The notes beneath the pieces are model-generated. The model was given only the letters and a program-made list of their open reading frames with translations. It did not search any database and was not told the DNA's origin. The translations under genes were made by a program, and so were the position numbers. This document shows positions 1 to 8,853 of a stretch of 64,000 bases of DNA, piece by piece. Origin of the DNA: Hoyosella subflava DQS3-9A1 (lineage in GTDB: Bacteria; Actinomycetota; Actinomycetes; Mycobacteriales; Mycobacteriaceae); the NCBI RefSeq assembly GCF_000214175.1, contig NC_015564.1:2790001-2854000 (forward strand). Direction: 5' to 3'. Within the stretch, counting starts at the first letter, position 1. The number at the start of each line of letters is the position of its first letter.

Positions 1-417
1 TCCGGCCAGTGCCGCACCTTCGTCCCGCCCGAAACCAGTGATCGCACAGTAGATCACGTCAGGTTTCACCTGACATAACTCCTCGTAGCCGAGCCCCAGC
101 CGTTCCATCGTCCCGGCTCTGAAGTTCTCGACGACAACGTCGGCCCCCGCCACGATCTCCCGCGCTCGCGAGCGGCCCTCGTCAGTCGAAAGATCGAGCA
201 CGACGGACTTCTTGTTGCGGTTCACCGAATTGAAGTAGGTCGCGGTACCCTCCTGATCGAATGGTGGCCCCCAGGCACGGGTGTCGTCACCGCTCCCTGG
301 CCGTTCGATCTTGATGACCTCGGCACCGAGATCACCGAGCAGCATTGTCGCGTACGGTCCCGCGAGGACTCGGCTGAAATCTGCGACAATCACGCCGTCA
401 AGCGCGCCTGTACTCAT
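1..417 (-). CDS. Class III (CaiB/BaiF) CoA-transferase, partial
   Basis: The N-terminal 139 codons of a family III CoA-transferase; the rest lies beyond the window start. The translation opens MSTGALDGVIVADFSRVLAG and continues with GDLGAEVIKIERPG and RNKKSVVLDL, the usual N-terminal signature of the family, which moves CoA between carboxylic acids through acyl-enzyme intermediates. Its ATG overlaps the stop of the upstream aldehyde dehydrogenase by 4 nt (ATGA), so it is the fourth gene of the operon starting at 4482. Next to a glutaryl-CoA dehydrogenase, the likely reaction is glutarate plus succinyl-CoA giving glutaryl-CoA (GcdG/SUGCT-like). That substrate is inferred from context, not read from residues. 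Confidence 0.9.
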   Translation of the reverse strand, partial: MSTGALDGVIVADFSRVLAGPYATMLLGDLGAEVIKIERPGSGDDTRAWGPPFDQEGTATYFNSVNRNKKSVVLDLSTDEGRSRAREIVAGADVVVENFRAGTMERLGLGYEELCQVKPDVIYCAITGFGRDEGAALAG

Positions 418-1877
418 GTTCTCGCCTCTCCTCCGCGCAGGTACACGGTGGTCGTGTGCGTGAAAAACTCGCGCGCCGCCTGTCCTTGCTCCTTTGGACC
501 ATAACCGCTCTTCTTCGCGCCGCCGAACGGCACATGGGGGTCTGCTCCCGCCGTTTCGGAGTTGACATGCAGCATTCCGACATCAAGCGCGGCCATGGCC
601 TCCAGTGTCCGCGTGAGATCCTGGGTGAAGATCGCGGCAGAAAGTCCGAACTCGCTGTCGTTGGCGAGTGCGAAAGCTTCCTCGACCGTGCTGGCCTTCC
701 GTGCGGCGAGTACCGGGCCGAACAACTCGTCCCGCCAAATGTCAGGCTCCCCCGATGACAACGCAAGTATGGTCGGCGCAACGTAGTATCCCGCCGCGAG
801 AGCACCCGATGTGTACGTCTCACCGCTGATGCGTTCGGCTCCCTGAGCAATTGCCTGCTCAATTCCGGCATTGATGGAATCACGCGCGGCGCCGTCCACG
901 ACCGGGCCCATCTCAACGCCATCCTCCACTGGATTTCCCACCCTGAGCGCCGATGCGCGTTTCGCCAGTTCAGCAATGAAATCGTCCGCGATGTCGGACG
1001 TAACAATCAACCGTGACGTGGCCGTGCATTTCTGCCCAGTCGACCGGAATGCGCCGAGCAGCACCTGCTCCGCCGCGAGGTCAAGGTCGGCATCGCCCAA
1101 TACGATTGCCGCGTTCTTTCCGCCCATCTCAGCCTGGATGGGGACACCCCTGGCAGCGGCGGCTACGGCAAGCTTGCGGCCCACCCCCGTCGAGCCAGTA
1201 AAGGTGATCGCATCAACCCCGTTGTGCGACACCATCGCATTGCCGATGGCGCTGCCACCCATCAGGAGGTTAAGCACACCATCGGGCAGGCCCGCCTGAA
1301 TCAGCGCTTCCGCGAATCGCATCGCGAGAAGCGGCACCGTGCTCGCCGGTTTCCACACCACGGTGTTGCCGTACGTCAGCGCCGGAGCGATCTTCCAGGC
1401 AGGGATCGCGATGGGAAAGTTGAAGGGCGTGACGACCGCAACGACGCCGATCGGTTTACGGGTGACAATAATGCGTTCCCCCCGTCGCGGCGATGAATAC
1501 ATCTCTCCCGCTTCACGATCCGCATCGTTGCCGTAGTACCGCAGGATCTGAGCTGCACGCTGTACTTCGCCGATGCCCTCGGCTCTGGTCTTCCCTTCTT
1601 CGCGCGCCAGTTCAGATCCCCACTCGGTGGCGGACGCTTCGACGATCGTTGCGGCACGAACGAGGATCGCTCCCCGCTCGTGCGCCGGGGTCGCTGCCCA
1701 GGCCTGCTTCGCATGCTGGGCGGCCTCGATGGCCGCGTCAGCTTGCGCGAGGTCTGCCTGGCGGCCACGCGCGACCACGACGTCCGGTTCCGCTGGGCTC
1801 GTACTGACGATCTCGTCACCCACTCCGGGGACCCATTGGCCGCCAATATTGTTGCGCAGCTCTACCGGGTTGCTCAT
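414..1877 (-). CDS. NAD(P)+ aldehyde (semialdehyde) dehydrogenase
   Basis: A 487-residue aldehyde dehydrogenase. Visible features are the cofactor-domain signature VVTPFNFPIAIPAWKIAPAL, the FTGSTGVGRKL Rossmann loop, the catalytic Glu in EMGGKNA and the catalytic Cys in STGQKCTATSR. The EMGGKNAAIVLGDADLDLAA stretch resembles alpha-ketoglutarate-semialdehyde dehydrogenases. The start was placed at 1877 because a strong GGAGGTGG Shine-Dalgarno lies just upstream; the frame stays open further, into the neighbouring gene. It follows glutaryl-CoA dehydrogenase by 26 nt and overlaps the CoA-transferase by 4 nt. With the aminotransferase of the same operon it would oxidise glutarate semialdehyde or succinate semialdehyde to the diacid (inference). 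Confidence 0.93.
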   Translation of the reverse strand: MSNPVELRNNIGGQWVPGVGDEIVSTSPAEPDVVVARGRQADLAQADAAIEAAQHAKQAWAATPAHERGAILVRAATIVEASATEWGSELAREEGKTRAEGIGEVQRAAQILRYYGNDADREAGEMYSSPRRGERIIVTRKPIGVVAVVTPFNFPIAIPAWKIAPALTYGNTVVWKPASTVPLLAMRFAEALIQAGLPDGVLNLLMGGSAIGNAMVSHNGVDAITFTGSTGVGRKLAVAAAARGVPIQAEMGGKNAAIVLGDADLDLAAEQVLLGAFRSTGQKCTATSRLIVTSDIADDFIAELAKRASALRVGNPVEDGVEMGPVVDGAARDSINAGIEQAIAQGAERISGETYTSGALAAGYYVAPTILALSSGEPDIWRDELFGPVLAARKASTVEEAFALANDSEFGLSAAIFTQDLTRTLEAMAALDVGMLHVNSETAGADPHVPFGGAKKSGYGPKEQGQAAREFFTHTTTVYLRGGEART

Positions 1878-1903
1878 GTCGCCACCTCCACTTTCTTCAG
1901 ACC

Positions 1904-3097
1904 TCAGCGGAACGCTGCTTGGCCCGTGAGCGCCTTGCCAATGGACAGCAGGTGCATCTCGCTTGTTCCCTCGTAGGTGAGGACGGATTCGAGGTTGTTG
2001 GCGTGACGCAGCGGCGAATACTCCAGTGTGATGCCGCTGCCGCCGAGGATGGTCCGGCATTCGCGGGCGATCGCCAGCGCTTCCCGGACGTTGTTCAGCT
2101 TGCCGAGGCTCACCTGCTCCGGGCGCACACCACCCCCATCCTTCAAGCGACCGAGATGAAGGGCGAGCAGCATGCCTTTGCCGAGTTCGAGCGTCATGTT
2201 CGCCAGCTTCTCCTGCGTCAGCTGGAAACTCGACAGGGGCCGATCGAACACCTCACGGGTCTGCGCGTAATCGAGCGTGGTCTCGAGGCTATCGCGCGCC
2301 GCGCCGAGCGCCCCGAAGACAATGCCGAAACGTGCTTCGTTGAGGCAGGACAAGGGCGCGCTCAGGCCGCGCGCGAGTGGCAACTCCGCCGACGCGGGCA
2401 GGCGCACGTTGTCCAGTACAAGCTCGGACGTCACGGAGGCACGCAGCGACAGCTTCTTGTGAATGTTGTTGGCGGTGAAACCAGGAGTGTCCGTCGGAAC
2501 GACGAAGCCACGGACACCTTCATCAGTCTGCGCCCACACTGTCGCAACGTCCGCGAGGCCACCGTTCGTGATCCACATTTTGGTGCCGTTGAGCACCCAG
2601 TCATTGCCGTCACGCCGTGCCCGTGTGCGCATTCCGCCGGGGTTGGATCCGAAATCTGGCTCGGTCAGGCCGAAGCAGCCGATCGCCTCGCCCGCAGCGA
2701 GCCGAGGCAGCCACTCCTGCTTCTGCTCCTCGGACCCGAACCGGTAGATCGAGAACATCGAGAGCGAGCCCTGAACCGACACGAAGCTCCGGAAGCCACT
2801 GTCGCCAGCCTCAAGTTCCAGACACGCCAGTCCATAACTCACGGCGTTGGTCCCGGCGCAGCCATAGCCATCGAGATGCATGCCAAGAAGGCCGAGCTTA
2901 CCGAACTCTTTTGCCAGTTCCTTTGGCAGCGCAGCTGATTCGAACCAGTCCGAAACATGTGGTTTCAGCCGGGTGTCCACGAACTTGCGCACGGTCGCAG
3001 CGATGTCGCGTTCGTCCTCGCTGAGAAGCTGATCTGTACCGAACAGTTCGAGCGGCCGCAGCGGTTCGGTCACCGGGGGCGCAGAGAGGGTCGTCAT
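1904..3097 (-). CDS. gcdH: Glutaryl-CoA dehydrogenase
   Basis: A 397-residue acyl-CoA dehydrogenase. It carries the FAD/substrate motif CFGLTEPDFGSNPGG, WITNGG, SLRAS and a C-terminal YEGTSEMH in which Glu376 is the catalytic base. GFRSFVSVQGSL near residue 103 retains the Arg that marks glutaryl-CoA dehydrogenases (Arg94 in the human enzyme) and binds the distal carboxylate. The family oxidises and decarboxylates glutaryl-CoA to crotonyl-CoA, passing electrons to ETF. It lies 26 nt downstream of the aminotransferase gene. The combination with an aminotransferase, a semialdehyde dehydrogenase and a class III CoA-transferase points to lysine/5-aminovalerate or glutarate degradation. Confidence 0.9.
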   Translation of the reverse strand: MTTLSAPPVTEPLRPLELFGTDQLLSEDERDIAATVRKFVDTRLKPHVSDWFESAALPKELAKEFGKLGLLGMHLDGYGCAGTNAVSYGLACLELEAGDSGFRSFVSVQGSLSMFSIYRFGSEEQKQEWLPRLAAGEAIGCFGLTEPDFGSNPGGMRTRARRDGNDWVLNGTKMWITNGGLADVATVWAQTDEGVRGFVVPTDTPGFTANNIHKKLSLRASVTSELVLDNVRLPASAELPLARGLSAPLSCLNEARFGIVFGALGAARDSLETTLDYAQTREVFDRPLSSFQLTQEKLANMTLELGKGMLLALHLGRLKDGGGVRPEQVSLGKLNNVREALAIARECRTILGGSGITLEYSPLRHANNLESVLTYEGTSEMHLLSIGKALTGQAAFR

Positions 3098-3123
3098 GGC
3101 AATCCTTTCGGAAGAAGTGAGTA

Positions 3124-4482
3124 TCAGAGGGCAGCGAACGCGTCGCGCAACACAGCGAAGGCGTCAGCGAGCAGCGCGTCCGAGATGGACAGCGGTGGCA
3201 AAAAGCGAAGGACATTGCCGTACGTACCGGCGCTCAGCGTGAGAACCCCGTGCAGCTGACAGAAACGGGTGATCTGCGCGACGGCCTCGCGGTTCGGTGT
3301 GCGCGAACCGGGGATGACGAGTTCCGCAGCGATCATTGCTCCGCGCCCGCGCACCTCACCGATCACCGGCGTCTGGGCGGCGATATCGCGAAGCTCGCGC
3401 ACCATGAAGTCGCCGATCAGCTGCGCCCGCGTGAGCAGCCCTTCTGCCTCGATCGTCTCGAGAACGCCAAGTGCTGCTTCACACGAAGCGGGGTTGCCGC
3501 TGTACGTGCCGCCGATGCCGCCAGCGTGGGCGGCGTCCATCACGTCCGCCCGTCCGGTGACGGCCGCCAGCGGCAGGCCGCCCGCGAGTCCCTTCGCACT
3601 GGTAATCAGGTCCGGAACGAGTCCTTCGTGCTCGCAGGCAAACCACGCCCCGGTGCGCGCGATCCCTGTCTGGACTTCGTCTGCCACGACGAGAATCCCC
3701 CGGGCACGGCAGAAATCGGCGACCTTCCGCAGGAACCCGTCCGCGGGGACGATGAAGCCGCCTTCCCCCTGGATCGGTTCCACCACGACGCATGCGACGT
3801 TGTCGGCCCCAACCTGCGAATCGACAAGCAACTCGAACTGTGCAAATGCTTCGTTGGTGGCGTGCTCAGCCCCACTTGGCCAGCGGTAGGGGTAGGCCAT
3901 CGGCGCTCGGTACACCTCCGGCGCGAAGGGACCGAATGTGCTCTTGTAGGGCTGGTTTTTCGCCGTCATCGACATCGTGAGCAATGTGCGGCCATGGAAC
4001 GCGTGATCGAAGGTCACCACCGCAGGGCGCCCGGTTGCCGCGCGGGCATATTTCACCGCGTTTTCGAGCGCCTCACTTCCCGTGTTAAACAGGGCCGTTC
4101 GCTTCTCGTGGTCACCTGGAGTGAGCCGGTTCAACGCTTCCGCTACTTCGATGTACGGCTCGTACGGGGTCGCGAGAAAGCAGGTATGCGTGAACTTTTC
4201 GAGCTGGCGTGACGCTCGCTCGACCACTCGGGGTGCAGAATTGCCCACGGTGGTCACGGCGATGCCGCTGCCGAGATCGATAAACGAGTTCCCGTCGACG
4301 TCGACGAGCACACCGCCGCCAGCGGCCGCTGCGTACACCGGAGCGGCACTCGCGAGCCCGGCAGGCAGCGCGGCACTCCTGCGGGCCGCGAGTTCCCGCG
4401 AACGCGGCCCGGGCACCTCGGTGACGAGTCGGCGTATCTGCTCGAGGTGCGGGCCCCCTGCCAGTGTCTGCACAGCAGTCAT
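3124..4482 (-). CDS. gabT: Class III omega-aminotransferase (GABA/5-aminovalerate type)
   Basis: A 452-residue PLP-dependent class III aminotransferase close to GabT. Motifs are YAAAAGGGVLVDVDGNSFIDLGSG-type N-terminal strands, FNTGSEALENAVKYAR (phosphate binding), VVVEPIQGEGGFIVPADGF, VADEVQTGIARTG and the PLP lysine in LITSAKGLAGGLPL. It transfers the terminal amino group of GABA or 5-aminovalerate to 2-oxoglutarate. GGAGGG sits 9 nt before the ATG. It is the first gene of the leftward operon gabT-gcdH-aldehyde dehydrogenase-CoA-transferase. The presence of gcdH favours 5-aminovalerate (C5) as a physiological substrate, but GABA cannot be excluded from sequence. Confidence 0.9.
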   Translation of the reverse strand: MTAVQTLAGGPHLEQIRRLVTEVPGPRSRELAARRSAALPAGLASAAPVYAAAAGGGVLVDVDGNSFIDLGSGIAVTTVGNSAPRVVERASRQLEKFTHTCFLATPYEPYIEVAEALNRLTPGDHEKRTALFNTGSEALENAVKYARAATGRPAVVTFDHAFHGRTLLTMSMTAKNQPYKSTFGPFAPEVYRAPMAYPYRWPSGAEHATNEAFAQFELLVDSQVGADNVACVVVEPIQGEGGFIVPADGFLRKVADFCRARGILVVADEVQTGIARTGAWFACEHEGLVPDLITSAKGLAGGLPLAAVTGRADVMDAAHAGGIGGTYSGNPASCEAALGVLETIEAEGLLTRAQLIGDFMVRELRDIAAQTPVIGEVRGRGAMIAAELVIPGSRTPNREAVAQITRFCQLHGVLTLSAGTYGNVLRFLPPLSISDALLADAFAVLRDAFAAL

Positions 4483-4932
4483 AGTGTTGTCCCTCCAGTC
4501 CGGATACTAGAACCCTATGGCGCAACGCGACTGAAGTGAGATATCCACTCTGTACAACTTCGTACTACGGATTAGACGTCTCGGACAGTACGCCTACTCC
4601 ACTGCCATCCCTGACTCCGCGCATGCGAACTCGTGCGGGGCGTCCGCGACGCGCGGCGCATGGGGTCTGCGTACAAGAACACTTGAAAACACTCGGAATC
4701 GACGCTGCACGTGACACAATTCGTGTTGTGGGCATTGGTGATATGTCCGGTGATGTGTTCGGCAACGGGATGTTGCTTTCCCGCTCGCTGAAGCTCGTCG
4801 CGGCCTTCGATCACCGGCACATTTTCGTCGACCCCAATCCAGATCCCGCATGCTCTTGCAACGAGCGCCCGATTGTTCGCACAGCCAGGATCCGAAGCGC
4901 ACGAGCATCCATCACCATCGAGGAGGATTCAC
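4483..4932. promoter_or_regulatory. 450-bp divergent intergenic region
   Basis: Lies between the leftward gabT operon and the rightward permease, so it must hold both promoters. A ribosome binding site for the permease (AGGAGGATTCAC) ends at 4932. The middle part (4665-4868) is occupied by a glutamate dehydrogenase relic described separately. I saw no convincing operator palindrome for the PucR regulator here. Confidence 0.5.
4665..4868 (+). pseudogene. Relic of the large NAD-specific glutamate dehydrogenase
   Basis: One frame of this non-coding stretch translates to about 68 residues containing [20 protein letters not shown], then [20 protein letters not shown]. This is the highly conserved nucleotide-binding block of the roughly 1,600-residue NAD-dependent glutamate dehydrogenase of actinobacteria. 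The similarity ends near NER at 4868 and starts near HLKTLGID at 4680, with nothing recognisable on either side. It is therefore a stranded internal fragment and not a gene. The frame is still open from 4536 to 4940 but has no fitting start. Identification is from family knowledge; no alignment was run. Confidence 0.75.
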
Positions 4933-6363
4933 ATGAGTAGCAGCGGTGGGGCGGGCCTGGTTCGGGTCCTGGGGCGGTGGGATGTGCTCGCGGTCGCGTT
5001 TGGCGCGATGATCGGCTTCGGCTGGATCGTCCTGACTGGTGGGTTTCTCGAGGATGCGGGGACACTCGGTGCGGCGCTGGCTTTCGTTATCGGCGGTGTC
5101 ATCGTTTCGCTGGTGGGACTGACCTACGCCGAACTCGTGTCGGCGATGCCCGAGGCCGGCGGGGAGCACAACTATGTGCTCCGCGGTCTGGGGTCGTGGC
5201 CAGCGTTCCTTACGTCGTGGACACTCGTGCTGGGGTACATCGCGGTGTGCGCGTTCGAAGCGGTCGCGCTGCCGCACAGCCTGAAATATCTGGTGCCGCA
5301 ACTCGATACGGGATACTTGTGGACGATCGCGGACAACGAGGTCTATGCCGTGTGGGCGGCCGTCGGTATCGGCGGCGGACTCGCGATGGCAATCCTGAAC
5401 TATGTCGGCGTGCGCCCCGCCGCGATCTTCCAGACGATTGCGGTGGTCTTCCTGCTCGCGGTCGGTGCGACACTGCTTGTCGGTTCCTTCACCGGCGGCG
5501 AGACCGAGCACATGCAGCCACTATTCGCGACCGGGTTCTCCGGCATCCTGGTGGTACTGATCGCGGTACCGTTCCTCTTCGTCGGCTTCGACATCATCCC
5601 GCAGTCCGCCGGGGAGATCCGCCTGCCCTTCAAACTGATCGGTATCCTGCTGATCATCTCCGTGGCACTCGCCGCCGCCTGGTACATCCTGATCATCCTC
5701 ACCGTCGGCTCCTCGATGCCCGCAGACGTCCTCGCGGACGCAGACCTCGCAGCGGCTGATGGCATGACCGCGCTGTGGAACAGCCAGACCATGGGCAACC
5801 TTCTGGTCCTCGGCGGTATCGCGGGCATCCTGACCAGCTGGAACGGGTTCCTCATCGGCGGCAGCCGCCTCATCTACGCCATGGCCGAATCCGGCATGCT
5901 GCCCCGCTGGTTCGCCAAAGTCCACCCGCGGTTCCACACACCGACCAACGCGATCATCTTCATCACCGCCCTGACAGTCATCGCACCGCTATTCGGGCGC
6001 CAGACCCTGATCTGGCTCGTCGGTGCCGGTGGTTTCGCGATCGTCGTCGCCTACATCATGGTGGCGATCACCTTCCTGGTGCTGCGCCGCCGCGAACCCG
6101 GCATGGAACGCCCGTTCCGCGTCGGCCCCGCCCGCACCGTGGGTGTCCTCGCCGTCGCACTCGCGATCGGACTGCTGGTGCTCTTCCTGCCCGGCATGCC
6201 AGGCGGACTCTCGGTACCGGAGTGGGTCATCCTCGCCATCTGGGGCGTCCTCGGACTCATACTGCTGACACGCGTCCCCCGCATCACACACGGCCCCGAC
6301 GCCGAAGAACGCATCAGAGCCGCAACGGGCGGACGCCACCGCTCACCCACCGTCAAGAGCTGA
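4933..6363 (+). CDS. APC-family amino acid permease
   Basis: A 476-residue, roughly 12-helix APC-superfamily transporter. The first helix, [20 protein letters not shown], carries the GxxxGxG-type substrate loop, and [14 protein letters not shown] follows. The start was set at 4933 because of the AGGAGG site 7 nt upstream. The C-terminal tail is cytoplasmic and basic. It lies divergently from the aminotransferase operon and converges on the PucR regulator, overlapping it by 21 nt. The likely role is import of the omega-amino acid (GABA, 5-aminovalerate or related) degraded by that operon. Substrate is inferred from context only. Confidence 0.85.
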   Translation: MSSSGGAGLVRVLGRWDVLAVAFGAMIGFGWIVLTGGFLEDAGTLGAALAFVIGGVIVSLVGLTYAELVSAMPEAGGEHNYVLRGLGSWPAFLTSWTLVLGYIAVCAFEAVALPHSLKYLVPQLDTGYLWTIADNEVYAVWAAVGIGGGLAMAILNYVGVRPAAIFQTIAVVFLLAVGATLLVGSFTGGETEHMQPLFATGFSGILVVLIAVPFLFVGFDIIPQSAGEIRLPFKLIGILLIISVALAAAWYILIILTVGSSMPADVLADADLAAADGMTALWNSQTMGNLLVLGGIAGILTSWNGFLIGGSRLIYAMAESGMLPRWFAKVHPRFHTPTNAIIFITALTVIAPLFGRQTLIWLVGAGGFAIVVAYIMVAITFLVLRRREPGMERPFRVGPARTVGVLAVALAIGLLVLFLPGMPGGLSVPEWVILAIWGVLGLILLTRVPRITHGPDAEERIRAATGGRHRSPTVKS

Positions 6364-7884
6364 CAGCATCCGGCTGGCCTGAATCGCGATCCACAAGTCC
6401 GCGCGCACAGGAGCGGAATCCGGGTCGCGGCCAATCAGCTCCGTGATCTTCTGGAGGCGGTTGCGCATGGTGTGCCGATGGACACCGAGCGCGGCCGCTG
6501 CCACTTCCGTCTGCCCGTTGTTTTCCAGATACGACGCCAGCGTGTCGACGAGTGCCGTCCGATGGTCACGGTCGTATGCGTGCAGGGGGCCAAGCGCAGC
6601 GGTGGCGAGCGCTTCGAGTTCGGAGGCGCTACGGCTGCCGAGCAGCAGACTGAATGTGCTGGACTGCGCGCAATCGACGAATCTGCCCGGCTGGATCCGC
6701 CCCGTTCGTGTTGCGGCGATCGCTTGCCGAACCGACACCGCCGCGTCCGCGATGGGAACCGCGAGCCCCGATCCCCCGCTGATTTCGCGTTCAAGCTGGG
6801 CGCTGATGTGATTCCGCAGACGTGGTCCCGCTGCGGTGAACATGTCCGCGGGCAGGATGAGGACGACCTCCGAATCCATGGTGGCCATCAGGTAGGGCAC
6901 CGACTCCGCTTCAACGGCCCGCCTAGTTTGGCTGAGCGCCGCGAGCATCGGGCCCACCTCACTGAACGCGACCGCGCCAACACGGTCAGTGCGCTCGAAC
7001 CCGAAGTACCGCAGTACGTCATCACTCACCTGTGTGGGTGCGGTCACCAGTGCATGCATCACCGTGTGACGCAGCCGCTGTTCCGCGTCCGCAACCGCCG
7101 CGGGCTTTCCTAGCTCGATGGCGATCAGGGACACCGCGTGCGCGGTGAGCAGCCGCTCGTGTGGATTCAGTTGCGCGGCGGTGTACACGCTGAGGTATCC
7201 ATAGTGTTGCTGCGCAGCGACACTCTGAATGGTGCAGACACCATCGGCGTCCTCCCGCACCCGGCTCATCCGTTGCCGCTTCTTGTTTCTCTGGCCGATA
7301 AGTGCGCTTCGAGTCAGCTCGGTGAGCCGCGCGACGTCCGAACCGGTTGCGGCGAGCTCCCGGCTGTCGTTGTCCACAAGCACGACTGATGCGGAGAGTG
7401 CGCGCGAAAGTGCCGACACCACGGACGGAATCCCGCCGCGCAAGGTCGCGCGTACAAGACCTTCTTGCAGATCAACAACACGCTGCACGGCCCGCACTTG
7501 ATCGGCGGTCAACTCGTCGATAACGGCCCGCGTGATGGCGATGAACGGCGTTTCGGCCGGCACGGCAAGGATGGGGAACCCAAGCGCATCCCCCGCCGCA
7601 CGGATACCTGCGGGCACCGATACGAACGTCGTTCCGGTATCGACGGCCAGCGCGACCGTCCCCGCATGGGCTAGCGACGACACATACTGGAACTGTTCTT
7701 CTTCGGTTTCCCCGATATTGAGCCCGGTAGTCATGACGAGTTCACCGCCAGACAGCCACGGTGCGGGGTCTGCGAGTTCGATCGCGTGCGCCCACGCGAT
7801 CACGCGATCAGCACCGTCAAGGCCAGCAACCAGCGTCAACCCGAGCTCAGGCCGCTGTGTCAGATGGCGGACAGTGATCGCCAC
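6343..7884 (-). CDS. PucR-family transcriptional regulator
   Basis: A 513-residue regulator with an N-terminal PucR ligand-binding domain (about residues 1-130, LTLVAGLDGADRVIAWAHAIEL) and a C-terminal PucR-type helix-turn-helix (about 440-505, LASYLENNGQTEVAAAALGVHRHTMRNRLQ). The start codon is GTG. PucR proteins usually activate catabolic genes in response to their substrate. It sits beside the permease with a 21-nt convergent overlap, and probably controls the permease and the gabT operon. This is inference, as no operator was identified. Confidence 0.88.
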   Translation of the reverse strand: MAITVRHLTQRPELGLTLVAGLDGADRVIAWAHAIELADPAPWLSGGELVMTTGLNIGETEEEQFQYVSSLAHAGTVALAVDTGTTFVSVPAGIRAAGDALGFPILAVPAETPFIAITRAVIDELTADQVRAVQRVVDLQEGLVRATLRGGIPSVVSALSRALSASVVLVDNDSRELAATGSDVARLTELTRSALIGQRNKKRQRMSRVREDADGVCTIQSVAAQQHYGYLSVYTAAQLNPHERLLTAHAVSLIAIELGKPAAVADAEQRLRHTVMHALVTAPTQVSDDVLRYFGFERTDRVGAVAFSEVGPMLAALSQTRRAVEAESVPYLMATMDSEVVLILPADMFTAAGPRLRNHISAQLEREISGGSGLAVPIADAAVSVRQAIAATRTGRIQPGRFVDCAQSSTFSLLLGSRSASELEALATAALGPLHAYDRDHRTALVDTLASYLENNGQTEVAAAALGVHRHTMRNRLQKITELIGRDPDSAPVRADLWIAIQASRMLSALDGG

Positions 7885-7992
7885 AGCTCACATCCCTACT
7901 ACCTGAGAAGCCCCAGTTTCGAATACTCGCACAGTTGGCGAAAACTCGAAAGACGCCAAGGTCATCCACAGTCAGCGGCGTACGCTTTTTCA

Positions 7993-8823
7993 ATGGAGGT
8001 TGTGCGTGCGCACGGCATCGACATCGCCTACGTGAGCGCGGGTCACGGTCCGCCGCTTGTTTTCGTCCATGGCGCTGCCGGTGACCACCGCGACTGGGCA
8101 CCGCAACTCCGTGCGCTAGCCGATGAGTTCACCGTGATTGCCTGGGATGAACCGGGCGCTGGGCAATCCGGCGATGTGCCCGACAGCTTCGTGCTCGCTG
8201 ACTATGCGCACTGCCTCGCCACCGTGATCGCGACGCACGCGGCCGGTCCAGCGTGTGTTGTCGGTCTGTCCTGGGGTGGCACGCTGGCGCTCGAACTGTA
8301 CCGGCACCATCCGGACGTCGTCCGAAGACTCGTGCTCGCCGACACGTACGCGGGCTGGAAAGGTTCGCTCTCGGGGGAAGAAGTGCAGGCCCGCGTTGCC
8401 GGGGTGCAGTCGATGCTGACAGACGTTGGTAGCCCGTTCGATCCGACACTCCCCGGATTGTTTGCCGCCGGGCCTCCGGCTGAATTCACATCGCTTCTCG
8501 CGGACATCGCACGTGATGTCCGTCCGCACAGCATGGCCCACGCCCTGATGCTCATGGCTGATACAGATCAGCGCGACATTCTCCCCACCATCGCCGTACC
8601 CACGCTTCTCATCTGGGGCGACAACGATGCACGCTCACCACTCGAACAGGTCGGACGGCAATTCGAACGAGCGATTCCGGGGGCAACGCTTGCCGTCATC
8701 CCTCGATGTGGACACGTGAGCAACCTGGAATGCCACAGCGAGTTCACTCGGCTGGTGCGCGAATTCTGCGGTGGTGCGGTGCCGCGTCCCAACAGGCCCG
8801 ATTCGCCGTCGTGTCGCTCGTAG
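7993..8823 (+). CDS. Alpha/beta-fold hydrolase
   Basis: A 276-residue alpha/beta hydrolase. Features are the oxyanion HGAAGDHRDW after strand 3, the nucleophile elbow GLSWGG (Ser near residue 93), an Asp in WGDNDARSP and the catalytic His in CGHVSNLE. The start at 7993 (MEVVRAHGIDIAYV) gives the normal family length, and the frame extends upstream without homology. The gene is divergent from the PucR regulator and followed by the convergent ligB gene. Substrate unknown; the family includes esterases, lactonases and C-C hydrolases. Confidence 0.85.
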   Translation: MEVVRAHGIDIAYVSAGHGPPLVFVHGAAGDHRDWAPQLRALADEFTVIAWDEPGAGQSGDVPDSFVLADYAHCLATVIATHAAGPACVVGLSWGGTLALELYRHHPDVVRRLVLADTYAGWKGSLSGEEVQARVAGVQSMLTDVGSPFDPTLPGLFAAGPPAEFTSLLADIARDVRPHSMAHALMLMADTDQRDILPTIAVPTLLIWGDNDARSPLEQVGRQFERAIPGATLAVIPRCGHVSNLECHSEFTRLVREFCGGAVPRPNRPDSPSCRS

Positions 8824-8853
8824 GTGAGCAGACGAGTTGTGGCTGAGTGACAT

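Noticed and set aside
1919-2938. A 339-codon open frame opposite the glutaryl-CoA dehydrogenase gene
   Set aside because: It is the antisense shadow of a clear acyl-CoA dehydrogenase; high GC keeps opposite frames open, and the translation has no recognisable motif.
4536-4940. Treating the open frame between gabT and the permease as an intact small gene
   Set aside because: Only its middle matches NAD-glutamate dehydrogenase; the start region is unrelated and there is no ribosome site, so it is called a relic.
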